From Acidobacteriota bacterium (GTDB lineage: Bacteria; Acidobacteriota; Terriglobia; UBA7540), in contig JAJYNF010000257.1 of assembly GCA_021786455.1 (NCBI GenBank), forward strand, positions 1-13,889: DNA of 13,889 nucleotides, written 5' to 3'. Within the stretch, counting starts at the first letter, position 1. Every line of letters begins with the position of its first letter. The notes below the pieces were generated by a model. That model was not told the origin of the DNA and did not search any database. It saw only the letters and a list, made by a program, of their open reading frames with translations. The translations under genes and the position numbers were made by a program. This document shows, in pieces, positions 6,398 through 13,889 of the stretch.

Positions 6398-8680
6398 TCA
6401 GGCGACGCTGGCGGGCCTCGGTTCCTCAACTCGGATTTCCGCCAGTTCAGTGATCAGATTTGCCGCCCAGCGATAAATGTTGTGCTCGGTGACCACGCCC
6501 CGCATGGCTTGCATCCGCTGGGCCTCTTCTTCAGGGGTCATTTCCAAGGCCGCGCGGATCGTCTCCGCCAACTGTTCGGTGTCATAAGGGTTGACGATGA
6601 GGGCATCCCGAAGCTCCGCCGCCGCCCCGGCGAAGCGGCTCAGAATCAGCACACCCCGCTCGTCGTCTCTAGAGGCTACAAATTCCTTGGCCACCAAGTT
6701 CATCCCGTCGTGAAGGGCAGTGACCATGCAGACGTTGGCGGCGCGGTAGTAACGCGCAACCTCGGCATGCGTATGCAACCTCTGAAGATAGACGATGGGT
6801 CTCCAGCGGGCAGTGGCGAAGCGAGCGTTAATGCGGCCGGCTTCCGCGTCCACTTCCGCCAACAAGTCATGGTAACGCGGGATGGTCGCGCGGCTGGGAG
6901 CACCCACCTGAAGAAAGGTGAAGCGGTCTTGGTAATCCGGGTACTTTTCCAGGAAGCGCTCCACGCCTCGGAATCGCTCCGGGATGCCCTTGGTGTAATC
7001 CACCCGATCCACGCCGACCCCGAGCAATACTGCATCCACACCTTGCTCCTTGAGGAGGGCTACGCGATCCACCGGCGGAGTTTTGACGGTCGCAGAGGGA
7101 GGCGTTAGTTCGGCCGGATCAACGCTAATGGGGAATCGGCGGACCTGCGTGCGATGGCCCCCTCGGTTGACAACGAAGCGGTTCCAATCGATCCGAGATT
7201 CGAGAGCTTGGTCAATCGTTTCCAGAAAGTGATTACAGTGCGCCTGGATGTGGAAGCCGGTCAAATCAGCTCCCAGCAAGCCATCTAACAGCTCTCGCTG
7301 CCACGGACAGATGCCAAACGCTTGAGGATTCGGCCAAGGGATATGCCAGAAAATGGCCACGCGGGTTTCGGGGCGCTCCCGTTTGATCAGGCGAGGCAAT
7401 AACGCAAAGTGATAGTCCTGGACCAGCACCACCGGTTCTTCCGTTCCCTGCATCTCCTCAAGGACGGCGCTTGCAAATTTTCGGTTGACCTCCTGATAGG
7501 CTTCCCAGTCGGAAGCGCGAAAGACGGGGCGCGTGTGAGCAATGTGGCAGAGCGGCCACAGGCCCTCGTTCGCAAAGCCGTAATAGTAGCCCGCTTCTTC
7601 TTCGGCGCTGAGCCAGACGCGCCGCAGCGTGTAGTGAGGGTTATCGGGAGGAACGCGAAGCTGGTCGCCCGGCCCGACGGTTTCCCGGTCGGCGTCGCCC
7701 GCTCCGTGTGCGATCCACGTCCCTTCGCAGGCCAGCAAAACAGGTTCCAGGGCAGTGACCAAGCCGCTGGCCGGAACGACGACCTGCACCGTCTTTCCAT
7801 TGCGAACATGCATGTAGGGCTCTCGATTAGAAACGACGAAAAGAGGTTTTTCCTGGAGTTTGCTCTTGACGTGAACGCGCAGGCGCTCGGGAGTCCACAA
7901 GGATTCTGCCGACTCTCGGAGGCGCGCTTCCTCCTCCGCCGCGGCCCGCGCGGCGGCGAGCATGGACGTCATGCGCCGAACTTCGTCGGCAAGCGGCTTG
8001 AAAAGCTCGTCGTCGGGCAGGGGTGGGCCGCCATGAGTAACGCCGCGCTGCCATTGCTTCATCCAAAGCGCCATTCGGCTGACGCGGCCGGCGAATGTCC
8101 AGTGAATGATCGAAAAAGTGATCGAGACAATGAAGAATATCTCAATGAGAAGCGTCCAAAAGGTGGTCCGCCACAGCCGCGCGATTTCCGCGCTAATGTA
8201 GCTCGCATCATAAAACATGCCCACTGCCCCGGTGACGGAGGGACCATGATGAAGGGGCAAGGCGTAAAGGTACAAAAGCATCGGGCCAAAATGAACGAAC
8301 CCGCCCCGTCCGCCGTTTTCCGAAATGGCGCGAGTGACCACCGAGGGAAGCCGGGTGAGGGCGTTCGAGAGGCTCGGCGTGGCGGCGAGTTGGGTTCCAA
8401 GGTCGTTGTAGATGGCGATGCCGTAAAGGCTGTCGCGATTCTCGACCCGAACCAGATAGCTTTCAAGGGAGGTCGAATCGCTGTCGCTCCGCACCGCTTC
8501 CACCCGGTCCTGAAGCGTGTCGCCCAGCGCCTGAGCTCGACCTTCTACCTCGTTCCGTAGAGCTCGCTTCTCCGATCTTGCCTGAAAAAAGGCAAAGGCC
8601 AAGGTAACTGCGGCTGTGACTCCCACCAACGCGGCAATCCATCGGAGAGCAACCCTCATGATGTCCCATTGTACAACCAT
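6398..8680 (-). CDS. otsA: Membrane-anchored trehalose-6-phosphate synthase: sensor/HAMP-like front end fused to OtsA
   Basis: The C-terminal part (about 278-745) is a complete GT20 synthase that joins UDP-glucose (or another NDP-glucose) and glucose 6-phosphate. Visible motifs are VSNREPY (283-289), GTWIAHGAG (320-328), VQDYHFALLP (420-429), FWHIPWPNPQAF (444-455), VDRVDYTKGIPERF (557-570, with phosphate-binding Arg559 and Lys564) and LHDGMNLVAKEFVA (656-669). The first 275 residues are not part of normal OtsA (about 450-500 residues): a helix at about 10-32, an outside domain at 33-168 with the Cache/PAS-like string YGIAIYNDLGTQLA, a second helix at 172-195, and a HAMP-like segment plus Ala/Glu-rich coiled coil to about 260. 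This is a receptor layout with the enzyme on the cytoplasmic side. The ATG at codon 8 (8659) is an equally plausible start. First gene of the trehalose block. Confidence 0.93.
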   Translation of the reverse strand: MVVQWDIMRVALRWIAALVGVTAAVTLAFAFFQARSEKRALRNEVEGRAQALGDTLQDRVEAVRSDSDSTSLESYLVRVENRDSLYGIAIYNDLGTQLAATPSLSNALTRLPSVVTRAISENGGRGGFVHFGPMLLYLYALPLHHGPSVTGAVGMFYDASYISAEIARLWRTTFWTLLIEIFFIVSITFSIIHWTFAGRVSRMALWMKQWQRGVTHGGPPLPDDELFKPLADEVRRMTSMLAAARAAAEEEARLRESAESLWTPERLRVHVKSKLQEKPLFVVSNREPYMHVRNGKTVQVVVPASGLVTALEPVLLACEGTWIAHGAGDADRETVGPGDQLRVPPDNPHYTLRRVWLSAEEEAGYYYGFANEGLWPLCHIAHTRPVFRASDWEAYQEVNRKFASAVLEEMQGTEEPVVLVQDYHFALLPRLIKRERPETRVAIFWHIPWPNPQAFGICPWQRELLDGLLGADLTGFHIQAHCNHFLETIDQALESRIDWNRFVVNRGGHRTQVRRFPISVDPAELTPPSATVKTPPVDRVALLKEQGVDAVLLGVGVDRVDYTKGIPERFRGVERFLEKYPDYQDRFTFLQVGAPSRATIPRYHDLLAEVDAEAGRINARFATARWRPIVYLQRLHTHAEVARYYRAANVCMVTALHDGMNLVAKEFVASRDDERGVLILSRFAGAAAELRDALIVNPYDTEQLAETIRAALEMTPEEEAQRMQAMRGVVTEHNIYRWAANLITELAEIRVEEPRPASVA

Positions 8681-8754
8681 CTCTTTTCGCCGGAACGAAG
8701 GTAGTGAAGAAGCACGCGCGCCGGGTGGTTCCGGAAAGCCGTTGCCGTCAGCCC

Positions 8755-11283
8755 TTAGTAAACGATGTCCACGGATAGGTCGTAAGTCCGGTGCTGGAAA
8801 CCGACAAAATGGCCGTAGTATGGCGAGGTAACATTCGAAAAAACATCGCGGGGATTTTGATGGTTGGTCACATTGAAAACCTCGAGGCCGCCGCGCAGGG
8901 TGTGGTTCTTAAGCCAAGGAACCAGTGGGAATCTAAATTCCTTCATCATTTTCATATCGAGAGAAAGGAAGGTCGGGAAGTGCAAATGGTCCGGTGATCC
9001 CACATAGTTTTGCCGTGCGTCGAAGACCGAGAATGGGAAACCCGAGTGCACGTCAAATAACGGGCTGACCACCGTTCGCCAAGGGAGCTGAAACCGACCC
9101 CAGGTCACGACTCGTTGAGGGATGTCTGAGGGTAGATTAGCAAAAAAGTCAGGACGAATGACTGGTTGCTCGAACGGCACATAGATTTCCGACAAGGTAT
9201 TGAGGTCGCCGCGCGCGCGGCTATATACGTAGGAGACGTTCAAATCCGCGTTGCGGCCCGGCCGGTAATGAAGCGTACCGTCAACCTCGTGGTAACGCGA
9301 GCGGCCGGTGTTGCTGAGCAAAAGCAGACCTTTGGTGGGGCTGGTTTGCCGCGGGCTGATAACAAACTCATTGTCGGTGCGACTGATCAAGTAGCTGATG
9401 CGAAGAAGAAGATTCGGAGTGATTTCCTGGTCCAGCTCGCCGCTCCAGGTCAGATTGTACGGGGTGCTGGCCAAGTGATGACCGGAAGGAACGACAACCC
9501 CGTCTTCGCCGATCTTCTCGTAATAATTCTGGAAAGGGATCGGCGGTCCCAGAGGCATGCCGTTTGAACTGAAGTAGGTCACGCTACGGCGGGGGTTTCC
9601 GGTAAAGTCTCCAGCCAACAGCGGAACGCGATCGTAGAAGACTCCGAAGCCTCCGCGCAGCACGGTCCGCCCTCGGGAACCTGGCGCATAAACCACGCCC
9701 AACCGCGGAGAAAAAGCCGCCGGTTCTCCGATCGTCTGACCTGAATATCGCAAACCCGCATCGAGGGCCCAACGGTTGGCCAGCGTCCAATGATCTTCCG
9801 CAAACCCAGCCACCTCGGTATCTTCGGCGTTGAGCGCCGCCGGCCCACTAAAGTCAATTTGCTCGGCGAGCGTCCCGTCCTGGCGCCGAATAAGGACCGG
9901 CCTCGAAATACTGACGCCGGTGTAAGCTCGATGGATGAAGTCAGCACCAAAGGTAAAAGCGTGATTTCCCCAGCCCACCCAACGGGGGATTTCATAGGTC
10001 TGGTGAATTTCTTGCTGATCGCTCGACCGTCTCCAGGTGTTGAAAAAATTCCCGCCCCAGCCTTCTGGCGTCACGAGCATGTCTTGCTGACCCTGCCCGT
10101 AAGCGTAGCTCGAAAAAAGGGTTTCCTTCATCACGGTTGTCAGAATGCTTCCGTTGGCGCGGAGGTATCGGTCCGTGAGCGCGACGGATTCACCGCGCTG
10201 GCCGTAGTTGGAAGAGGCGGATTGGGGAATCAGGGAATTGATATCGGCAAACTCGCGCCGGAGCGGGAAGACCATTACGTTGCCACTGAGCAGATGGCGA
10301 TCCGACACAACGTATTGGAAATCCGTCAGCGAGGTCAGCCCCTCCGTCTTGATTTCGTTGTGCGGATAGGGAAGTCCGCGCACCGGGTCACGGCCGTAAA
10401 TGTAAACGAGGTATTCGCCAAAATCGAGTTTGCCAGGAATCAGCGGGCCGCCAAAGCTCAAACGCGGTCGGTCATCCGCGATGCCGGCAATGTGACCAGC
10501 CTCGATTCGTGGGGTCGGCAGAAAGTCATTCAGTTGGTAAGTCCAGTGATCCGGTGGCGCCTTGGTATGGATCGTAGCCAAACCTCCGGAGAAGCGCCCA
10601 TACTGAGCCAGGTAAGCCGTTTTATACACCTGCAAGGATTCTATAGCATCAATAGGAACCTCAATCGAAAAGCTGCCGGTAACCGGATCCACGGTTTCCG
10701 CCGAGTCCACCAGCAACATGCCCTGGTTTTCGAGCGACCCTTTGATGCTAAGGCGACCATCCGGGGTCCGCACGACGCCCGGCACAAGCGGCAGAGCCGC
10801 TGTGAACTTCTCTTGCACCAACGGCAGACTCTCAAGTGAGGCGGCGTTGAGCGTCGAGGGTCGTGCCGCGCTTTGCGGAGACAGACGCCCCGCCTTGGCC
10901 CGAACCTCAACTCTCTGCCGCAGCATGATCTCGGGCGGCAAAATGACTTCGATGGAAGGCGAGACCTCCGCGCCGACTGCGATGCCTTTCTTCTGAACTG
11001 GCTGATAATGGAAGGCCGCGCAGGTTAGGTTAAATGATCCTGGGACTAAGCCCGTATAAGAAAACCTTCCCTGAGCATCCGTGCGAACCGTAAGACCTTG
11101 GATTAACCCTGGGCCCGTGAGCGTGCAGGTGGCCCGGCTGATGGGCAACCCGCTCACATCTTTAGCCGTTCCGGTCAGGCCAAAGGAGGGCCGTAGAATC
11201 GGAGGGCGAGCGCCGGAGCACACAGTCGCGCCGGCGGCCAAGGTGGCAAGCCCGAGGAGCCATGGCCAACGATAGAAGGTCAC
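8755..11283 (-). CDS. TonB-dependent outer-membrane receptor with carboxypeptidase-regulatory-like N-domain
   Basis: An 842-residue outer-membrane protein. Order: signal peptide (1-24, LLGLATLAAGATVCSG); a carboxypeptidase-regulatory-like beta domain (about 33-115, GTAKDVSGLPISRATCTLTG, then TDAQGRFSYTGLVPGSFNL); a plug domain (about 143-245, ESLPLVQEKFTAALPLVPGV, with SIEVPIDAIESLQVYK and YGRFSGGLATIHTK); and a beta-barrel to the C terminus, which ends in alternating residues with a final aromatic (TYDLSVDIVY), as needed for outer-membrane insertion. It resembles the large receptor families of Acidobacteriota and Bacteroidota that import glycans or other bulky ligands with TonB; the ligand is unknown. 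The start is GTG: a TAA lies two codons upstream in frame and no ATG precedes the signal peptide. There is no obvious ribosome site. The stop is 74 bases before otsA. Confidence 0.9.
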   Translation of the reverse strand: MTFYRWPWLLGLATLAAGATVCSGARPPILRPSFGLTGTAKDVSGLPISRATCTLTGPGLIQGLTVRTDAQGRFSYTGLVPGSFNLTCAAFHYQPVQKKGIAVGAEVSPSIEVILPPEIMLRQRVEVRAKAGRLSPQSAARPSTLNAASLESLPLVQEKFTAALPLVPGVVRTPDGRLSIKGSLENQGMLLVDSAETVDPVTGSFSIEVPIDAIESLQVYKTAYLAQYGRFSGGLATIHTKAPPDHWTYQLNDFLPTPRIEAGHIAGIADDRPRLSFGGPLIPGKLDFGEYLVYIYGRDPVRGLPYPHNEIKTEGLTSLTDFQYVVSDRHLLSGNVMVFPLRREFADINSLIPQSASSNYGQRGESVALTDRYLRANGSILTTVMKETLFSSYAYGQGQQDMLVTPEGWGGNFFNTWRRSSDQQEIHQTYEIPRWVGWGNHAFTFGADFIHRAYTGVSISRPVLIRRQDGTLAEQIDFSGPAALNAEDTEVAGFAEDHWTLANRWALDAGLRYSGQTIGEPAAFSPRLGVVYAPGSRGRTVLRGGFGVFYDRVPLLAGDFTGNPRRSVTYFSSNGMPLGPPIPFQNYYEKIGEDGVVVPSGHHLASTPYNLTWSGELDQEITPNLLLRISYLISRTDNEFVISPRQTSPTKGLLLLSNTGRSRYHEVDGTLHYRPGRNADLNVSYVYSRARGDLNTLSEIYVPFEQPVIRPDFFANLPSDIPQRVVTWGRFQLPWRTVVSPLFDVHSGFPFSVFDARQNYVGSPDHLHFPTFLSLDMKMMKEFRFPLVPWLKNHTLRGGLEVFNVTNHQNPRDVFSNVTSPYYGHFVGFQHRTYDLSVDIVY

Positions 11284-11294
11284 GATTTATAGAT

Positions 11295-11308
11295 GCCGCC
11301 GCGGCGGC
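11295..11308. promoter_or_regulatory. Perfect 14-base palindrome just upstream of the receptor start
   Basis: GCCGCCGCGGCGGC is a perfect inverted repeat lying 11 bases before the GTG start of the TonB-dependent receptor. In the minus-strand transcript it could form a hairpin in place of the missing ribosome-binding site, or as DNA serve as an operator. A shorter hairpin-forming sequence (GCGCG-CTT-CGCGC) lies at 11352-11364 in the same leader. Function is inferred only. Confidence 0.35.
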
Positions 11309-11456
11309 CTGCGGCGCAGACGTTCGCCATAGGGTCTCGGTCAAAAATATCGCGCGCTTCGCGCCGCGACGATGTCGCAGCGGTCACCTAGCTGATGTCG
11401 GTTCGCCGCCGCTCCATGCAAGGTAGCTCGGCCGCGCCGCAAGGCAACTCTACCAC

Positions 11457-11485
11457 TTGCCTTTGCTTCTTGGTATGGGGATAAT
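11457..11485 (+). promoter_or_regulatory. Predicted sigma70-type promoter of the secretin/pilin cluster
   Basis: TTGCCT (11457-11462) and GATAAT (11480-11485) are separated by exactly 17 bases; the -10 matches consensus at 5 of 6 positions and the -35 at 4 of 6. Transcription would start near 11492, giving a leader of about 35 bases that includes the GGAGG at 11512-11516, ten bases before the secretin ATG. The rest of the 243-base divergent gap (11284-11526) holds only the palindromes and a repeated GATGTCG (11371-11377 and 11394-11400). Confidence 0.5.
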
Positions 11486-11526
11486 GTTCTTCAAGGGGAA
11501 TCGCCGCGGGCGGAGGAATCGAGGAA

Positions 11527-13359
11527 ATGAAGAGTCGCGCGGTCCGTTGGATCGTGGGAGTGTTGGGGTTCGCAGCGTGCCTGGCATGTACCCCGGGGAA
11601 CAGTTTTTTCCAACAGGGTCAGAAAGCCGAGGAGCGTAAGGAGTGGGATACCGCTGTGGTTGATTTTGATCAGGCGGTCAGGTCGCGCCCGGAAAACGCT
11701 CAATATCGTCTCCACGAGCAGTACGCAAGAACCCAGGCAGGCATCTTTCATGTCGAACAGGGCAAACGTGACCTGAAAGAGGGTCGGACGAAACAGGCTA
11801 TCGGCGAATTCCAGAAGGCTCACAGCATTGACCCCTCCAACCAAGCCGCGGCGCAGTATCTCACTCGGCTTCTCACTCTGCAGTCGGCGGCGAAGGAGAA
11901 AAGAAATCTGGCGCTCCAAAAAGCCATTCAAGCAAGCGAAGCCGTCGGCCAACGTCAAGTCGTTGAGCTGGAACCTTTGCCACAGACGCCCATTGCTCGC
12001 CTGAGGATTAGCGGCGATAGCGAGCGAGTCTATGAAAGCCTCGCCAAACTGGCCAATCTGAATGTTGCATTCACCTCCGATTTTCAGCCGCGCCCGGTGT
12101 CGCTGGATTTGACCGACGTCAAAGTAGGAGACGCGCTGCACATCCTTGCTCTTGAGACGCACACCTTCTGGCGCGTCATGACGCCAAATACCATCCTCGT
12201 CGTCCCGGACAATCCGGCGAACCGTCGGGAATATGAAACCAATATCACCAAGGCCATTTATTTAACGAATCCCATGCAGCCAGCCGACCGGACGGCCATC
12301 ACCACGGCGCTGAAGCAGCTTCTGAACATTCAACGGGTTATTGACAATCCGCTGGCGAACGCCATCATCATCCGGGACACTCCACGGCGAGTCGCCGAGG
12401 CGGAACGATTGATTGACGATCTGGACCGGGGCAAGGCTGAGATCCTGGTTGATGTCGATGTGCTCGAGGCCGACGCAGACCGGATCCGCGATCTTGGCTT
12501 GAACACGACACAAGCGCTGAGTTTTCCGGCCTCTGCCGGCTTCGCGTCCGGCACGCAGGCGGTTCTCGGCTTTACTCCAACAAGCGGAGTCACCGTCAAT
12601 GGGATCACGGGCGTGCCGCTCAATCGGCTTGGTAATTCGCTCAACACTAAGAACTTTAGCATCGCTGTGCCCGGCGCCGTGGCGACCGCGCTAATGGACG
12701 ATTCGCACACGCGGATTCTCGATAGCCCGGAGGTTCGAGTTACCGATGGCGCAACGGCTACTTTAATGATTGGCAGCAGTATTCCGATTGCAACCGGCAG
12801 CTTTTTGCCCTCCTTCGGCGGCAGCATCACCGGCGCTGCAACGTCGGGGGCGGCGACCCCGAGCTTCGGGCTGTTGGCCAGCACCCAATTCACTTACAAG
12901 GACGTAGGAGTCAAGCTAACCATTACGCCCCATCTGATGACCGACGGCGAAATCGACCTGAAGACGAAGATTGACATCTCTTCGTTAGCCCAAAACTTTA
13001 ACATTGGCGGCATTGAAGAGCCCAGTTTCGGTCAGCGGCAGATTCACCAGGACATACGGCTTAAGGAAGGCGAGGTCAGCCTGCTCGGGGGGCTCATTGA
13101 AAGGACGACGACGACTGAAACGACCGGCTTGCCGGGGCTCGGCCATATTCCCGGTCTCAAGTATCTTTTCGCCCAAAACAGTCGGGAAAAGGTGAATACC
13201 GAAGTCCTCGTCATGCTGACACCCCACGTGATTCGGTTACCCTCGCCCCCCGTAGAAGCCTCCAGCGCGCCTTCCTCTGCAACCGGCGTCAGTTCTCCTC
13301 TCCCTTCATCACCGACGTCCTTGGCCCCCGGGGCTGGTTTTCCCCAGGAGACCCAATGA
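11527..13359 (+). CDS. gspD: Secretin (GspD/PilQ family) with N-terminal TPR-like region
   Basis: A 610-residue outer-membrane secretin, the multimeric gate through which type II secretion substrates or pili pass. The signal sequence (1-21, VGVLGFAACLAC) has cysteines at 18 and 21 that might be lipidated, though neither fits the lipobox well. Residues 23-115 are TPR-like (paired helices, with AVRSRPENAQY and AHSIDPSNQAAA closing units). An STN/N0-like domain lies at about 160-228 (VYESLAKLANLNVAF, then VSLDLTDVKVGDALHIL). One secretin N-domain covers about 240-300 (NPLANAIIIRDTPRRVAEAE). The secretin core is at 385-570: DVGVKLTITPHL (459-470), GEVSLLGGLIE (515-525), GLPGLGHIPGLKYLF (534-548), TEVLVMLTPHVIR (558-570). 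A Ser/Pro-rich tail of 40 residues follows. GspD versus PilQ-like role cannot be settled; only one N-domain is clear, fewer than in classic GspD. Confidence 0.9.
   Translation: MKSRAVRWIVGVLGFAACLACTPGNSFFQQGQKAEERKEWDTAVVDFDQAVRSRPENAQYRLHEQYARTQAGIFHVEQGKRDLKEGRTKQAIGEFQKAHSIDPSNQAAAQYLTRLLTLQSAAKEKRNLALQKAIQASEAVGQRQVVELEPLPQTPIARLRISGDSERVYESLAKLANLNVAFTSDFQPRPVSLDLTDVKVGDALHILALETHTFWRVMTPNTILVVPDNPANRREYETNITKAIYLTNPMQPADRTAITTALKQLLNIQRVIDNPLANAIIIRDTPRRVAEAERLIDDLDRGKAEILVDVDVLEADADRIRDLGLNTTQALSFPASAGFASGTQAVLGFTPTSGVTVNGITGVPLNRLGNSLNTKNFSIAVPGAVATALMDDSHTRILDSPEVRVTDGATATLMIGSSIPIATGSFLPSFGGSITGAATSGAATPSFGLLASTQFTYKDVGVKLTITPHLMTDGEIDLKTKIDISSLAQNFNIGGIEEPSFGQRQIHQDIRLKEGEVSLLGGLIERTTTTETTGLPGLGHIPGLKYLFAQNSREKVNTEVLVMLTPHVIRLPSPPVEASSAPSSATGVSSPLPSSPTSLAPGAGFPQETQ
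13346..13350 (+). promoter_or_regulatory. Ribosome-binding site that fixes the prepilin start
   Basis: AGGAG lies within the last codons of the secretin gene, five bases before the ATG at 13356. The alternative ATG at 13383, nine codons downstream in frame, has no comparable site, so 13356 is preferred although it gives a longer prepilin leader. Confidence 0.6.
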
Positions 13360-13841
13360 CCACTTTGCGGGGACGACAGCGAATGCAAAACCATGACGCG
13401 GCCGGTTTTACGCTGGTTGAGCTGATCACGGCCATTGCAATCATTCTCCTGCTGACCACGATGGCCTTGCCCGTGGCTCGAACCGAGGTCAAGGAGCAGA
13501 AAGAAGTCGAATTGCGCCGCGACCTGCGGGAGATGCGTAACGCCATTGACCGCTACAAGGATTTCTCCGACCAAGGGCTGATTCCGCCGAGCCTGGAAGG
13601 GTTTGGCTATCCCCCTTCGCTTCAGGCGCTGGTCAACGGCGTGAAAATCAAAGGGACTGATGTGCGGTACAAGTTTCTGCGCCGCATCCCACGCGATCCG
13701 ATGACCGGCCATCGAGACTGGGGACTGCGTTGCATGCAAGACAGCCCGAATTCGCAAAGCTGGTGTGGCCACGACGTTTTTGACGTTTATTCCGAAAGCC
13801 AAGGCACGGCCTTGAATGGGACCCATTATGATCACTGGTAA
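13356..13841 (+). CDS. gspG: GspG-like type II secretion pseudopilin / type IV prepilin
   Basis: A 161-residue prepilin. The class III leader of 17 residues ends in Gly, followed by the processing site AAG|FTLVELITAIAI; Glu22 is the conserved +5 glutamate of the mature protein, and residues 18-40 form the hydrophobic helix that anchors in the inner membrane and packs in the pseudopilus. The soluble part has KEQKEVELRRDLREMRNAID (47-66), YPPSLQALVNG (85-95) and RRIPRDPMTGHRDWGLRC (109-126), which fit the GspG-type C-terminal fold with its DP-x-G turn; Cys126 and Cys137 could form a disulfide. A peptidase (PilD-type) must be encoded elsewhere. The start overlaps the secretin stop by four bases (ATGA), so the two are coupled. 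Major pseudopilin GspG is likeliest, but a minor pilin of a pilus system cannot be excluded. Confidence 0.88.
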   Translation: MTTLRGRQRMQNHDAAGFTLVELITAIAIILLLTTMALPVARTEVKEQKEVELRRDLREMRNAIDRYKDFSDQGLIPPSLEGFGYPPSLQALVNGVKIKGTDVRYKFLRRIPRDPMTGHRDWGLRCMQDSPNSQSWCGHDVFDVYSESQGTALNGTHYDHW

Positions 13842-13889
13842 TTCTAAAAATTTGATGCGCTTGCCGCGCGAGCTCAAGGAAGCCTTCAC
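13828..13889 (+). CDS. Possible start of the next gene in the secretin/pilin cluster (runs off the right edge)
   Basis: An open frame begins at ATG 13828, overlapping the prepilin stop by 14 bases, or at the in-frame ATG 13855; it reads MRLPRELKEAF from the second start and is still open at the window end. Neither start has a clear ribosome site. Only about 20 codons are visible and no family can be named. The tight packing of this cluster is the main reason to list it. Confidence 0.3.
   Translation, partial: MITGNSKNLMRLPRELKEAF

Noticed and set aside
7409..8560. Long open frame (383 codons) on the plus strand opposite otsA
   Set aside because: It lies wholly antisense to a gene with clear conserved motifs, its product has no recognisable domain, and long antisense frames are common in GC-rich genes.
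8715..8740. Possible ECF-sigma promoter or small hairpin between the receptor gene and otsA
   Set aside because: GGAACC is a fair -35 match, but no -10 is found at the right distance, and the CCGG arms give only a four-base stem.
9790..10839. 349-codon plus-strand frame opposite the TonB-dependent receptor
   Set aside because: It is antisense to continuous plug and barrel sequence and has no supporting start signal or domain.
13044..13889. 281-codon minus-strand frame opposite the secretin and prepilin genes
   Set aside because: The plus strand encodes unmistakable secretin and prepilin motifs over the same bases; the antisense product resembles nothing known.

Overview
The window reads as a chromosomal segment of a GC-rich Gram-negative bacterium, most likely an uncultured or poorly characterised member of Acidobacteriota. 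The inference rests on gene types only: a TonB-dependent receptor with an N-terminal carboxypeptidase-regulatory-like domain and a secretin with an N-terminal tetratricopeptide-like region are typical of that phylum, and the outer-membrane genes (receptor, polysaccharide export, secretin) show a two-membrane envelope. No rRNA, tRNA, CRISPR array or insertion sequence was recognised. Coding density is high and the longest gap is about 243 bases.

Layout, left to right. (1) Positions 1-1493, minus strand: a capsule/exopolysaccharide export operon with a periplasmic export protein (two SLBB domains) followed by the first 83 codons of a Wzz/BY-kinase-type inner-membrane chain-length protein that runs off the left edge; a good sigma70-like promoter lies at 1567-1596. 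(2) 1621-2844, minus: queG, epoxyqueuosine reductase, the last step of queuosine tRNA modification. (3) 3041-3604, minus: a small four-helix membrane protein with a MerF/MerT-like Cys-Cys motif in its first helix, with no other mercury gene nearby. (4) 3700-8680, minus: a tight trehalose block in the transcription order otsA, otsB, DUF5752-like gene, treT. Gaps are 9 bases, then a 4-base overlap, then a 1-base overlap, so it is almost certainly one transcript. (5) 8755-11283, minus: the TonB-dependent receptor, 74 bases upstream of otsA and possibly in the same transcript. (6) 11284-11526: a divergent regulatory region with a sigma70-like promoter for the right-hand genes and a 14-base perfect palindrome just before the receptor start. 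(7) 11527-13889, plus: a secretin gene, a GspG-like prepilin gene that overlaps it by 4 bases, and the probable start of a further gene, part of a type II secretion or type IV pilus-like cluster.

The most unusual element is the OtsA protein. Its complete GT20 trehalose-6-phosphate synthase domain is preceded by about 275 residues that look like a sensor histidine-kinase front end: a transmembrane helix, an extracytoplasmic domain of about 135 residues, a second helix and a HAMP/coiled-coil-like linker. That suggests a membrane-anchored trehalose synthase whose activity could respond directly to conditions outside the inner membrane. The same operon then supplies the phosphatase (OtsB), a second independent trehalose route (TreT, from NDP-glucose and free glucose), and an uncharacterised protein made of two copies of one domain. 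Together these suggest a stress-protectant module with two biosynthetic routes, one possibly gated at the membrane.
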